28,180 nucleotides of DNA from a virus, in IMG/VR virus record IMGVR_UViG_3300033571_004576, positions 1 through 28,180 of that record; one strand, written 5' to 3'. This document shows, in pieces, positions 8,401 through 16,622 of the stretch (the stretch's first letter is position 1; the number at the start of each line of letters is the position of its first letter). The notes beneath the pieces are model-generated. The model was given only the letters and a program-made list of their open reading frames with translations, was not told the origin of the DNA and did not search any database. The position numbers and the translations under genes are program-made.

Positions 8401-9011
8401 GCAGCCATGAGCTTCTTCTTCGTCCGATCGGCGAACAGGCGGATCCTCGCCATCCGCTCCACCAGTCCGATGAAGCCCGCGGCGTCGTTGGCCATGCGGG
8501 CCTGCACCTCGGGCACCGTTACCCCGAACTCGCTCAGCGCCTCGGCCATGACCTCGGCCATCCGCTCGCGCCCGTACACCTGAGTGACGAAGGCGTAATC
8601 CTTGGGGTCCATCTTTTCCCAGGCATAGCCCAGGGCCCGCGCCAGCTTGGCGTAGTCCTTGGCTTGGGAGATGTCAATCTCCCGCAGGATCCGGTCATAG
8701 TTCTGGAACTGCCCCTCGGATCCCACTGGGCGCCGCCGCAGCCCCATCGACCGATCAACGAAATCCTCGAGCTGCTTGCTGTCCAGTGAATCGGCCAACT
8801 GCTGGAGGCCACGGTTCAGGTCGCTCGTGTTCACGATCCGGGGCTTCCCATCGACCCCCGGCAGGATCACGTCGTTGCCGGCCTCGGCGGTGGTGAAGCG
8901 ATCACCGGCCCGGCGGGCCCGCTCGGATTCCTCCAGCCGGCGCTGGAGCTCCTGCTTCTGCTTCTGCAGTTCTTGGGACTGCTGGAAGAAATCGTCGCAA
9001 GTGTTGGCCAT
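5427..9011 (-). CDS. Giant internal virion protein (1194 aa), gp16-like / polyvalent-type
   Basis: Probable internal core protein ejected into the host with the DNA, occupying the T7 gp16 position just before the fibre region. ATG 9011 lies 2 nt after the previous stop. The N-terminus is a strong coiled coil (QQSQELQKQKQELQRRLEESERARRA). The middle is largely helical. Around residues 695-790 there is a segment (VPYWRAPANATLFDLRLATG, then the hydrophobic stretch GHWVISLGLLSLFTAVDQAG followed by LITGN) that resembles domains at the end of large phage 'polyvalent' proteins (LPD38-like, from memory). Hydrophobic segments here could help cross the host membrane. No lytic transglycosylase motif like that at the N-terminus of T7 gp16 was seen. 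Shares the motif MPTxVxGxE (V at residue 294) with the neighbouring 1139-aa protein. Internal virion role is well supported; biochemical activity is unknown. Confidence 0.75.
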   Translation of the reverse strand: MANTCDDFFQQSQELQKQKQELQRRLEESERARRAGDRFTTAEAGNDVILPGVDGKPRIVNTSDLNRGLQQLADSLDSKQLEDFVDRSMGLRRRPVGSEGQFQNYDRILREIDISQAKDYAKLARALGYAWEKMDPKDYAFVTQVYGRERMAEVMAEALSEFGVTVPEVQARMANDAAGFIGLVERMARIRLFADRTKKKLMAATERLADFMEGLPGAEVPAAYKQDAYKWSKLALLGERHWAFARGQTAKTLRSLQSDMIEGDIPDFIDVPWLSKPEDRLIPGGAEGAKDGDVMPTRVIGPEETLGLTAEDVGPDSVIGRIIDAVDQGPGGAQQLRDIVEALEIEGIDPKAKLDKDWFNTTMRLGRAWVKDSQLSSTVTLIKSGEMPNISMMLYGPLQKTMKNGLVMVPAGTGSLKRLGLLDSAKISAKAYNYALHMTRQGLKKLFKDAVLRGKSQFGGNPDTYGKRMSTNAEVRAEANRIAQQQWATKNFLANVAMAGPKLNVAVRLKLQELWHDMPLQPALRLLGAFDEVHGKFQYMFHLMSDLEVKARAEAVTLELDTPAKRDVWVQDQIEQAIYQVTPTEANIKAYRKQHKLGQMDGQLGLDGMPEVDDDLFRYTDQEVMDLMVKQKVAGGPTFATPASVRAFNYSAEMRMQGTPSSDWGRIMGAEPGTDWISGVDRTVMAAKKDWRLDTIVPYWRAPANATLFDLRLATGPFYDPIKMLAMIYKQTDFKGVGSFFSDVGEGFRKASDDELFQEVAGHWVISLGLLSLFTAVDQAGLITGNTHPDPAKRNSFMGLPYLGGIPILSTLFLWKDVKDAATKAGASDLDGNELFNGVAQVLTGYIMRGTGMAQLQQLVSALGDGNMDAWDALIKFGGFMVKGGYVPFVGAVNSVERLFGMDLANQYQDGKNTPMMQYQLGLAGDIDGPLADVQKRLRDFAYSAVPFVAGFQGNKKDVDWLGSPRGHIAGIDFAKVIPIGFPGAWPNDPIYPELEAMGALDPPVQLRRRNLDGVGMSAALQREFVDIYGSVRGDKLLALNEMTGRNITARYPIEYQAVLPNGVRVKDGETVSIELASYLEKHVRGKKVAEAMRSLFNDPLYQRFEADPRLTSDLSRKDMPQSLRRQQPAQLMIQIIKEHYLERTRNELEIRAREGKSAEAKAWSDAKTTAVKARTKESLEKLQAIINALSGAR
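5946..5959 (-). repeat. Intragenic copy of the CTGCANCC(C/G)TGCAG palindrome
   Basis: CTGCAGCCCTGCAG lies inside the 1194-aa protein gene, where it encodes part of MSAALQRE. It is identical over 15 bases (TCTGCAGCCCTGCAG) to the copy at 24927-24940. It is about 520 nt upstream of the next gene start. It may be functional (T7 promoters are often intragenic) or just the codon run GCA-GCC-CTG-CAG. Confidence 0.3.
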
Positions 9012-9013
9012 GA

Positions 9014-12000
9014 TCAGCAGCCCTCCTCGGCGGCACGTTGGCGGATGGATTCCAGCTCCGCATCGATGGCGTCGATGGCTCCCTTGATGCTCTTGGGCTT
9101 GCTCTTGGGTTTGACCCCCTTGCCGCCCGTCTCGTTCAGAAGTTTCTCGGTGTCGTTGAGCAGCTGGTCGATCTCCTTGAACATGCGGCGGTCGCTCTCC
9201 ACCAGTTCTCTCAGGGTTTCTCTCATGCCATCGGCCACGGGGGTGCGGCTGGGCTCCTTGCCCATCACGGTGGTGGGCATCACGCCGTCATCCGGGGGCT
9301 CGCTCAGCCGCAGCCGCTCGGGGCGGACAGGGGCCTGGATCTCTCCGGCTTCCGCCTTGGGCGCGGGCGCCTCGGCGTCATCCCACCCATCGATCATCCC
9401 CAGCGCCTTCTTCTCCTCGAAGGTGCGCTCGTCGTAGCCGTAGGCCTCCCGCAGTTGCTGCTCGGCCTCCCACCGGTTGGCGGCATCGTCCAGGGCCTGC
9501 TCACCGGTCAGCCGGATCTCATCCTCCAGGGCCTGGGCTCCGGGGCTGCCGGGCTCCACCGCCTGGCGGGCATGGATGTCGGCAATGGCGTCGTCGGGCC
9601 GCACCCTTGGGCCATCGCTCAGCTCGGGGATTGGGGTGGTGGGCGGCCGGGCTTCGCCGTTCCGGATCGCCCTGGCCGTGATCCGCATCTTGGCGGCCTC
9701 CAGCTCCGCGCCCGTGGGCCTGGGCTCCACTGGCGGCCCGGCCTGCTCGGGCGGGGCGAACAGATCCACCTGGTCGGGGTTGGCCTCGGGGACCGGCGCC
9801 TTGCCCATGGCGGCGTCCATCTCCCGCTGCAGGATCGCCGGCATGTCATCGGCCACCTGGCGCGCCACCGCCGCCGGCTGCTCACCATCGGCGATCTGCT
9901 GGGCTGCACGGTTCAGGCGGTCGGACACCTCGCCCGTCTGGTACTTGAGCCGGCTGAAGGCATCCAAGGTCGCCGTGGACTCCTCGGCCACCGCCTTGGA
10001 GCCGGCCCGGTCGATCGTGTTTGCGGCCTTGCTCTCCAGTTGGCCGGCGGCCCTGGCCACCCCACCGAACGCCTTGGCGTCCTTCCGCAGCAGCTCCTCC
10101 ACCTGGCGCACCAGCCGCACCTTGGCCCGCGCCCCCTCGTCCACCCCGTAGCTCTCCATGCCGGGGATGCCCCCCTGGCGGGGCTTCACCGCCGGGGAGC
10201 TGGCGGTCATGGTGCCGAGCTCCTTCAGCTCCCAGTCGGGGATGTTCGGATTCCTCCGCACCTCATCGGCCAGCATCCGCATCCCGCCCTCCGGCAGGCC
10301 CGAGTCACCGATGATCACCGCCTTTCGCAGGCTGATGTCGCCCTTCACCGCGGAGCCATAGAGGTCGTCGGGCAGCTTGCTGAGCGCCAGGCCATCACGG
10401 GCCCAGCTGCGCTCCCCGGTCATCCCGGCGGCCTTCAGTTGCTGGGGGGTGGTGAGGCCTGATTCCCGCATGAACTTGGCGGCATCGAAGGCATTGCCCT
10501 GGCCTTGGGCGATGTTGGAGATTGCCCCAAAGGCTCGGGCCGCTGATGCCTTGGTGGCCGTGATCCGGTTGATCGGGAGGCTGGGGATCCCCAATTTTTC
10601 GGCGAGCGCAAGGCGGTTGTGACCGTTCCCCATGTATGTCTGCCCGTCCGCTGGGTCGTCCCACACATCCACCACCCCCTCGGCCTTGGGGTTCCAGAAC
10701 TCTTCGTCCGATAGGGACGCACCGATCTGCTCGCCCTTCTCGTTGACCCCACCCTTGTACTGGAACCGCACCGGATCCCGTCTCATGTCGGCGGTCGCCA
10801 TGAACTCCTGGCCGCTCAGCCGCTCCACCAGCACCGTGCGCCCCTTGTGGGACAGAGACCGCAGCGCATCCCGGATGTCGGTGGCTGTGGCGTCCTCCCA
10901 GCCGCCCCGCATGTTGATCAGCTCCTGCACCACCTCGGGGGAGGCGTCGGGGTTGTTCAGGGCCCTCAGTGCCGCCGGGTCCACGGCGTCCAGCATCGCG
11001 CTCCAGCCCTCAACCTCGCCCATGCCCTCCATGTAGAGCTGGCTGACCCGATCGGTGGGGGCCGCCACCTGATCGAAGCGGATCGGCTCGGGCTGCGGCG
11101 TCATCGCCTGCTCCTCCTGGAACCGCTGCACCGGCTCGGTGATCGGCCCATCGGTGCGGTCCAGTTCTCGGATCTGCTCGGGGGCGAGCTCATCCAGCGT
11201 CTTCAGCACATCAGTGGCCTCGGGCAGCTCTGGGTCGAAGTCGTCCCATGGGTTCACCTCCGGGTCCATGGGATCGGGCAGATCCCCCTGCTTGGGCTTG
11301 GCGAACCCCTCCACCGCTGCGGTGTTCTGCTGGTTCATCGCAGCGATCTGGCTATCCACGTCGGCCAGTTGCTGCTGCAGGGCGGGGTCCGCCGCAGGGG
11401 TGGGCGCCGGCTCCTGCCCCAGCCGCTGGCGCATGGCCGCATCAGCCTCGGCGAAACCCGCCGGGGGCTTCTGTGGTGCCGCATCGGCCACAGCAGGGCC
11501 CGGCCTGGTGGCGCCATCCCCGGTGTCCTCGGTCACCCCGCCCTGGTTCAGGCGGCCCCGGGCGTTCACCTCGTTCTGTCTCAGCCTCGCCCCCCGCAGC
11601 CAGCGGGCCGTGGCAGGCAGCGCCTTGGCAGCAGCGCCGATGGTGGCACCGACCGCCTGGCCGCCCACCACGTTCCCCATGAAGGTGGCGCCGGCCGCAT
11701 CGATCATGTCGAGCTTGCCGGCCTTGTCCCCCAGCCCGCCCGGCAGCTTGGTGCCCAGCATCTGGTTCACGAAGTCCACGAACCCGCCGCCGGTGTTGTC
11801 GTCCAGGAGCTGGCTCAGGGCCTCGTTCGCGCTGAAGCTGGCGGCGCCGCGTACCATTTTCCCGGTCAGGGTGGCCGCCCTCAGCGCACTGACGCCGCCG
11901 GTGGCGGGGGCCAGGCCAATGTTCAGGAGGAGGGAGCGGTTGAACATGTCCTTGTCCCGCTCCCCCCTCGTCTGCTCGCTGGGAGGCTTGGCCCCCAGCA

Positions 12001-12433
12001 GCCGGTAGGCGTTGTCCACCCCACCGTCCAGGAGCGGCCCAAGCCGCCCCCCGCTGGGGTCCGCACGCTTGGCGCCTCGCGACCGCTGGTAGGCCGAGTA
12101 GCCCATCCGCAGGGCGTTGTCGGCCACCCCAACCGGGCCGGCCAGCATCTGGGGGGCGTTGACGTTGCCGAAGGCCACCCGCGTCATCGCAGGGTTCACG
12201 TTCCTTGCCAGCCGCATCATCGACCGCACCGGATCCCTGCGGGCCTGGCGGAACTCGTAGGTGACATCGTTGGCCAGCTGCTGAAACGGGTTCAGCGGCC
12301 GGCGGCGGGCGGCGGGCCGTGGCTTCGGCTTGGCCTTGGTGTCCTCCTGCGGCACAGAAGGCAACAGGTCTGCAGAGGAATCCGTGCCGACGATCGTGGC
12401 TTTTCCGTTGATGATGCGGATGCTGGTGGGCAT
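9014..12433 (-). CDS. Giant internal virion protein (1139 aa) with ParB-like domain
   Basis: Probable ejected internal virion protein. ATG 12433 overlaps the previous stop as TGATG. The sequence is low-complexity in large parts (A/P/E/Q-rich). The N-terminal ~70 residues are basic and proline-rich. The recognisable domain is at about residues 545-690: WDDPADGQTYMGNGHNRLAL followed by AEKLGIPSLPINRI matches the ParB/Srx-like signature (D-G-x-x-x-x-G-H-x-R-x-x-A followed by a G-I-x-x-x-P strand; His at residue 605). Next comes an AISNIAQGQGNAFDAAKF helix and a KLPDDLYGSAVKGDISLRKA segment as in DdrB/ParB-like domains of phage polyvalent proteins. ParB-fold proteins bind CTP or hydrolyse phosphodiester/ATP bonds; which applies here is unknown. 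C-terminal MPTTVMGKE (V1051) is shared with the 1194-aa neighbour. Very high GC (77% in a sampled 60 bp). Confidence 0.72.
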   Translation of the reverse strand: MPTSIRIINGKATIVGTDSSADLLPSVPQEDTKAKPKPRPAARRRPLNPFQQLANDVTYEFRQARRDPVRSMMRLARNVNPAMTRVAFGNVNAPQMLAGPVGVADNALRMGYSAYQRSRGAKRADPSGGRLGPLLDGGVDNAYRLLGAKPPSEQTRGERDKDMFNRSLLLNIGLAPATGGVSALRAATLTGKMVRGAASFSANEALSQLLDDNTGGGFVDFVNQMLGTKLPGGLGDKAGKLDMIDAAGATFMGNVVGGQAVGATIGAAAKALPATARWLRGARLRQNEVNARGRLNQGGVTEDTGDGATRPGPAVADAAPQKPPAGFAEADAAMRQRLGQEPAPTPAADPALQQQLADVDSQIAAMNQQNTAAVEGFAKPKQGDLPDPMDPEVNPWDDFDPELPEATDVLKTLDELAPEQIRELDRTDGPITEPVQRFQEEQAMTPQPEPIRFDQVAAPTDRVSQLYMEGMGEVEGWSAMLDAVDPAALRALNNPDASPEVVQELINMRGGWEDATATDIRDALRSLSHKGRTVLVERLSGQEFMATADMRRDPVRFQYKGGVNEKGEQIGASLSDEEFWNPKAEGVVDVWDDPADGQTYMGNGHNRLALAEKLGIPSLPINRITATKASAARAFGAISNIAQGQGNAFDAAKFMRESGLTTPQQLKAAGMTGERSWARDGLALSKLPDDLYGSAVKGDISLRKAVIIGDSGLPEGGMRMLADEVRRNPNIPDWELKELGTMTASSPAVKPRQGGIPGMESYGVDEGARAKVRLVRQVEELLRKDAKAFGGVARAAGQLESKAANTIDRAGSKAVAEESTATLDAFSRLKYQTGEVSDRLNRAAQQIADGEQPAAVARQVADDMPAILQREMDAAMGKAPVPEANPDQVDLFAPPEQAGPPVEPRPTGAELEAAKMRITARAIRNGEARPPTTPIPELSDGPRVRPDDAIADIHARQAVEPGSPGAQALEDEIRLTGEQALDDAANRWEAEQQLREAYGYDERTFEEKKALGMIDGWDDAEAPAPKAEAGEIQAPVRPERLRLSEPPDDGVMPTTVMGKEPSRTPVADGMRETLRELVESDRRMFKEIDQLLNDTEKLLNETGGKGVKPKSKPKSIKGAIDAIDAELESIRQRAAEEGC

Positions 12434-15400
12434 CAGGGTTTTCCTCGTTGGTTCGGATCGACCATGACCCGGATGCGCTCCACACCCCGGCTGGTGGAGC
12501 CAAACAGCCTCGTAAAGGCTACCGGTGACAGGTCGATCAGGCGATCCGCTGGCTTCTTCTCAGTGCCGCCCATCTGCCCGGTGTCGTTGGCCCAGACCCG
12601 GACTTTCCGGCCGGTGTTCACGTCCTCCACGATGAGCCATTTGTTCATCAGCCTCGGCTTCAGCGACCACTGCACGGCTGCAGTCATCTGCTTGCCGGTG
12701 AACACCTCCCCATTGGCGGTCCTGCCACCCAGCACCCCATCACTGCCGCCGCTGCCGGTGTAGAAGGTGGCCATGCCGGTCATGGCCCCACGGGCGCCGC
12801 TGCCGCGCCCCCCTGACGCGCCAGGGCTGCCAACGCGAATCAGCCCGATGGCCCCGCTTCGGGATGGGTTCAGCTTGCCGCGGGTTGTCTCGGCAGTCCC
12901 CATCCTGCCGCTCAGGTGCTCAAGGTGAAGATGTGGCCCCGTGCTCCTACCGCTGCCAACCTCTCCCTTCGCACCACCGGAATACGCAATGATCTGATTG
13001 GGCGAGATTGGCGTTCCGTTCCGGATGTTGTCGGGGATGCGCGAAAGGTGCGCCATCCGGATCACGGAACCATTGGGGAGCTGGACATCAACGAAGTTGC
13101 CGTATCCCCCATTGGCTTCGGAGGCCCTGCTGTTCGTCCTGGAGACGCGGACAACGGTCCCACCTACGCCCAGGCCAAGCGGGGTTCCTTGTGCGATCGC
13201 GGCATCCTGGCCTTCGTGGGGGCGGCGGCGGAACGATTCATGCGCGCCGAAACCGCTGCCCAGTTCAGCGGGCTTTAGGCCCCGTGGGGATGCCAGCATG
13301 GTCTGGCCTTCCGATCCCTCGGTGAACCGGCTCCGCAGGGAATGGAAAGGCATCCCGCCTCTGCTCGCGGCCCTGGCCGGCTGGATCCCCAGCATGATGT
13401 CGGCCAGCCAGTTGCCGGCCACTGCGAACGGGCTGGGCCTGCCGGAGCTGCTGATCTTCTGGCCGGCGGCGGTGGCCTTGTTCGCCTTGTCCAGCAGCCG
13501 CTTGCGCTCGGCTGGCCCCAGCAGCCCGGGGTAGCCGTCGCTCTGGCGCAGGAGCCACCGGGCGGGGCTCATGCCGGCGGCCCTCGCCGCACGCTGCACG
13601 GCTGCGCTGGGCGCCTGCCCATCCAGCACCCGCATCACCTCCTTCCTGGCACTGGGCTTTTCGAGGACGACATCGCCGCGCTGGAGCACCTTCGGGTCCA
13701 CGTTGTCGAGGTTGCTGCTGGTGACCGTGGGCGTCCTGCTCCACTGCCGGCCGGGTGGGGGCGGCGGTTCCGGGTTGCCGGTGCCGGACTGCGGCGGCTC
13801 CACCTTCCCGCCCTGGACGCCCGGGCCGCCGCTGAGGCCACCGGGGAACAGGTACTTCCGCAGGTTCTCGTCCTTGGTGGCCAGATACTCGTTGAGGGCC
13901 TGGGTGGCGATGGCGGTCTGCTGGGTGTTGTTCAGCCGGCCGCCGGCCTTGACCTCCGCCTCGTCTATCCGCGCCTGCATGTGCTTGCGGGCCCCCTCGG
14001 ACAGGCGGGTTGTAGCGGTGCTGAGGTTGGCATCGTTGAATGCTATGAACCCCTCTATGTCCTTCAGCCCTAGTTTCAACGCCGCCGCAATGCTCTCCGG
14101 ATACTCGCGCTGCAGTGCCGCAATGACCCCCTGTCTCAGGATCGGGTCGATGATCCCCCGCTTGCTGTTCTGCGCCTCCTTCTCCTTGGCGGTCGCCATG
14201 ACGTGGAACCGCTTCAGGTATTCGGCTTGGACGTCATCGGGCATCCCGGCGATCCGCGCCTTCAGTTCCAGCAGTGCTCTGGCCCGGTTGAAGCCTGCCG
14301 GGCCGATGGCGTCCAGGGCACCCAAGAGCTCCTCCGGGCCGGTTCGCACGGCTTCGCGCTCGGCGATGTTGCCGACGACCCGCCCGTACTTGTCGGTGGC
14401 CTCCAGCATCTGGGCCTTCCCCATCCCCTTCTTTTTCCATTCGGCTTCCAGCTCCAGCAGTGCCGCGCCCCGCTCGGGTGACGCCTCCGGGTATTCGGAA
14501 AGCACCATCGCCAGTTCGTCCTCGTAGCCCCTCTGCAGCGTTGCCTCCTGCCGGGCCTGCTCCTCATACCTCCAACGCTTCTCTGCCCTTATCTCCTCAC
14601 GGCTCTGACTTTCGTCTTCCGCGAAGTCAGGAGCGAACATGCTCCACGCCCGCGGCCTCTTGCCGTCCTTGCCCTTGGGCCCCACCGGGACCCCCTGCAG
14701 GATCTCAAGGAACTCCGTCATCTCCCCCTCTTCTTCCTCGGTCTTCGCCTGGGTCAGCCGGCTATAGGTGACCTCTCGCAGGTAGTCGATGGTTTTGCGG
14801 ATCGTTTCCGTGGTCTCCCCCCGGAGGCCCATCTCTGCCCGGATCCTGCTGATGGACTGGCCAAGCACCAGCTGCATGACGTTCTTGAAGTTGGGGTCAC
14901 CCACCGCTGCAGTCAGAACGATCCGTTCGCCAGTGTCATCGTCGAATCCCCTGTAGGTGACGCTCCCCTCCGTCCTGGCGTTGGCGTAGCTCTGCAGCAT
15001 CTCCACGGCAGCCATCGGCGCCACGGTGCTCTTCTGGAAGGCAGAGAAGGCGTCGTAGTGCTCGGACGAAACCCTGTCCCACGCCTGCGCGATCTCCGGG
15101 TTCACGTAGTCCTGGAAGCCGGCGCTGGTCTCGCTCAGCCCGTACTTCTGCAGCAGCCCCTTGGTGGCGTCCACCTTGATCTGGGCCAGCCGCGGGTCGT
15201 TCGGCTCCCAGGTGTTCGCCTCCGGCGTGCTGCGGTACGCGTCAAGGACGGTGGTCTTCACCTCCCCCGCCGCCAGCCGGGCCAATTGGTTCTCTCGCCC
15301 GGCCTGCCGGAACGGGTTCACCCGATCCATCAGCTGACCGGCGATCGGATCGACCGCATCCACCGCCCGGTTCTGTGCCGCATACTCAGCCCCCGCCCGC

Positions 15401-15738
15401 AGCCGCTGCTGGTTGGCGAGCACCTGGGCCCGCACGGCGTCGTTCCGGCCCTTCTGATACTCGGTGCTGGCGTAGAGCTCCACCCCGGCGCCGGCCGCCT
15501 TGGTCAGCGCGGCGTTGAAGGGCTGCAGGGCATTGGCCAGCTGGGCCCACTGGTTGGAACCCTCCGTGCTCCCGCCGGTGCCTGCCACCGTGGTCTGCAT
15601 CTGCAACGGGTTGCTGCTCAGCACCCGAAGCTGGGGGAGGCCAGCCTGTTGGTTGCGGGCTGCCGGCCGCAGGAAGGTGTCTACCCCCTGGGCGACAGGG
15701 ACGATCGAACCGCCTGGTAGTTCTCTCATGGTCGTCAC
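12433..15738 (-). CDS. Internal virion protein with M23 peptidase and RlpA-like domains (gp15 position)
   Basis: Probable ejected virion protein of 1101 aa that opens the peptidoglycan layer during DNA entry. Residues 1-700 are mostly helical, compatible with a T7 gp15-like core part. Residues ~825-950 form an M23/LytM metallopeptidase domain: HEGQD (HxGxD motif, His at 841) and PHLHLEH (HxH at 936/938) supply the usual zinc ligands and catalytic histidine, so it looks active. Residues ~986-1101 match the RlpA double-psi beta-barrel: MATFYTG, TANGEVF, MTAA, GRKVRVWANDTGQ (Asp at 1052, the position of the conserved ND-GP Asp) and RLIDLSPVAF. RlpA enzymes are lytic transglycosylases acting on peptide-free glycan, so the two domains could act in sequence. 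The GTG start at 15738 overlaps the previous stop as GTGA; ATG 15729 is an alternative. No separate endolysin gene is seen in the window. Confidence 0.85.
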   Translation of the reverse strand: MTTMRELPGGSIVPVAQGVDTFLRPAARNQQAGLPQLRVLSSNPLQMQTTVAGTGGSTEGSNQWAQLANALQPFNAALTKAAGAGVELYASTEYQKGRNDAVRAQVLANQQRLRAGAEYAAQNRAVDAVDPIAGQLMDRVNPFRQAGRENQLARLAAGEVKTTVLDAYRSTPEANTWEPNDPRLAQIKVDATKGLLQKYGLSETSAGFQDYVNPEIAQAWDRVSSEHYDAFSAFQKSTVAPMAAVEMLQSYANARTEGSVTYRGFDDDTGERIVLTAAVGDPNFKNVMQLVLGQSISRIRAEMGLRGETTETIRKTIDYLREVTYSRLTQAKTEEEEGEMTEFLEILQGVPVGPKGKDGKRPRAWSMFAPDFAEDESQSREEIRAEKRWRYEEQARQEATLQRGYEDELAMVLSEYPEASPERGAALLELEAEWKKKGMGKAQMLEATDKYGRVVGNIAEREAVRTGPEELLGALDAIGPAGFNRARALLELKARIAGMPDDVQAEYLKRFHVMATAKEKEAQNSKRGIIDPILRQGVIAALQREYPESIAAALKLGLKDIEGFIAFNDANLSTATTRLSEGARKHMQARIDEAEVKAGGRLNNTQQTAIATQALNEYLATKDENLRKYLFPGGLSGGPGVQGGKVEPPQSGTGNPEPPPPPGRQWSRTPTVTSSNLDNVDPKVLQRGDVVLEKPSARKEVMRVLDGQAPSAAVQRAARAAGMSPARWLLRQSDGYPGLLGPAERKRLLDKANKATAAGQKISSSGRPSPFAVAGNWLADIMLGIQPARAASRGGMPFHSLRSRFTEGSEGQTMLASPRGLKPAELGSGFGAHESFRRRPHEGQDAAIAQGTPLGLGVGGTVVRVSRTNSRASEANGGYGNFVDVQLPNGSVIRMAHLSRIPDNIRNGTPISPNQIIAYSGGAKGEVGSGRSTGPHLHLEHLSGRMGTAETTRGKLNPSRSGAIGLIRVGSPGASGGRGSGARGAMTGMATFYTGSGGSDGVLGGRTANGEVFTGKQMTAAVQWSLKPRLMNKWLIVEDVNTGRKVRVWANDTGQMGGTEKKPADRLIDLSPVAFTRLFGSTSRGVERIRVMVDPNQRGKP
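12670..12683 (-). repeat. Intragenic copy of the palindrome in the RlpA-domain coding region
   Basis: CTGCAGCCGTGCAG on the coding strand, flanked by A and T so that the arms extend to 6 bp (ACTGCA/TGCAGT). It encodes part of MTAAVQW in the RlpA-like domain and lies about 240 nt before the start of the 1139-aa protein gene. The MTAA residues are conserved for protein reasons, so coincidence is a real possibility. Confidence 0.25.
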
Positions 15739-16622
15739 TTATCGAGGAGGGAGCCCTTCACTGCCCAGCCGGCCATGGCACTGCTGGATCCCGAAAGGGG
15801 GTTGGACTTGCCGCTGCCGGTGTAGGACTGGAACCGGTTGGTGGCCTTGACGCCGTAATCAATCCCGCTGAGCACTGCAGTGCCGATGCGGAGGCCGGCG
15901 GCGGCACTGCTGGGCGCCGCGCCGGTCATCGTCGGGGCCCCGGGCAGCACCAGCGACGGCAGCGGAATGAAGGGCGCCATCGGCTCCAGATAGGGCTGGG
16001 CCTCATAGAACGCCTGGCTGTTGTAGGCATTGAGGTACTGGGCCACCGCCCCCGCCTGCTCCCGCCGGTACTGCCGCTTCCTCAGCCCCTCATTGATGGC
16101 GGTGATCGTCTGGTAGTCACCCTCCTGCCGCAGGAAATCATTCATCAGCCGGTCGATCGTGGCGCCCATCTGCGGGTTGGCACGGATCGCGGCCCGGTTC
16201 TTCAGGGCCGCGATGCTGTACTGCTGCAGCGCCACAGCATCGGCCATGCCCTGCTCGCTCAGCCGCTGCTGGATCGCGTCGGCAGTGGCGACGAACTGCT
16301 CGCCGGCCGCCTGGCGGGTCTCGCGCACGATCTCGGCCTGGTCGATCTGCTTCACCAGATCGACGTTCCTCTGCGACCGTGCATAGGCGAGATCCTGGTT
16401 GTACTGGACCGTCTGCGCCCAGTAGTTCTGCTGCTGGTTGGCCCGGTTGATCGCCGTTTCGATTGAGGTCCGCCAGCCGGCGTAACGTGCGTTCGCCTGC
16501 TGCAGTGCCTGCTCGTTCAGATACTGCTGCTGCTCGGCCCTGTTCGTCGCAACGGCGCCGAAGATGTTCAGGCCCGTGTTGACGGCGCCGAGACCAATGC
16601 CGAGCAGCGCAGGAAGGGCCAT
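15735..16622 (-). CDS. Internal virion protein, T7 gp14-like (295 aa)
   Basis: Probable internal core protein that is ejected and spans the outer membrane during infection, by analogy with T7 gp14. ATG 16622 overlaps the TAA of the gp13-like gene as TAATG. The N-terminus is hydrophobic and glycine-rich (ALPALLGIGLGAVNTGLNIFGAVA), then a long helical, Q/N/A-rich region (residues ~30-190) and a proline-rich stretch near 215-235 (PYLEPMAPFIPLPSLVLPGAP). It is longer than T7 gp14 (196 aa), as in many related marine podoviruses. Its place between the gp13-like gene and the giant internal proteins fits the T7 order exactly. Confidence 0.78.
   Translation of the reverse strand: MALPALLGIGLGAVNTGLNIFGAVATNRAEQQQYLNEQALQQANARYAGWRTSIETAINRANQQQNYWAQTVQYNQDLAYARSQRNVDLVKQIDQAEIVRETRQAAGEQFVATADAIQQRLSEQGMADAVALQQYSIAALKNRAAIRANPQMGATIDRLMNDFLRQEGDYQTITAINEGLRKRQYRREQAGAVAQYLNAYNSQAFYEAQPYLEPMAPFIPLPSLVLPGAPTMTGAAPSSAAAGLRIGTAVLSGIDYGVKATNRFQSYTGSGKSNPLSGSSSAMAGWAVKGSLLDK

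Noticed and set aside
10847-12763. 638-aa open frame on the plus strand
   Set aside because: Antisense shadow of the ParB-like and M23/RlpA protein genes; no recognisable protein features. The same holds for the long plus-strand frames at 9038-10462, 16978-18384 and 22281-24017.
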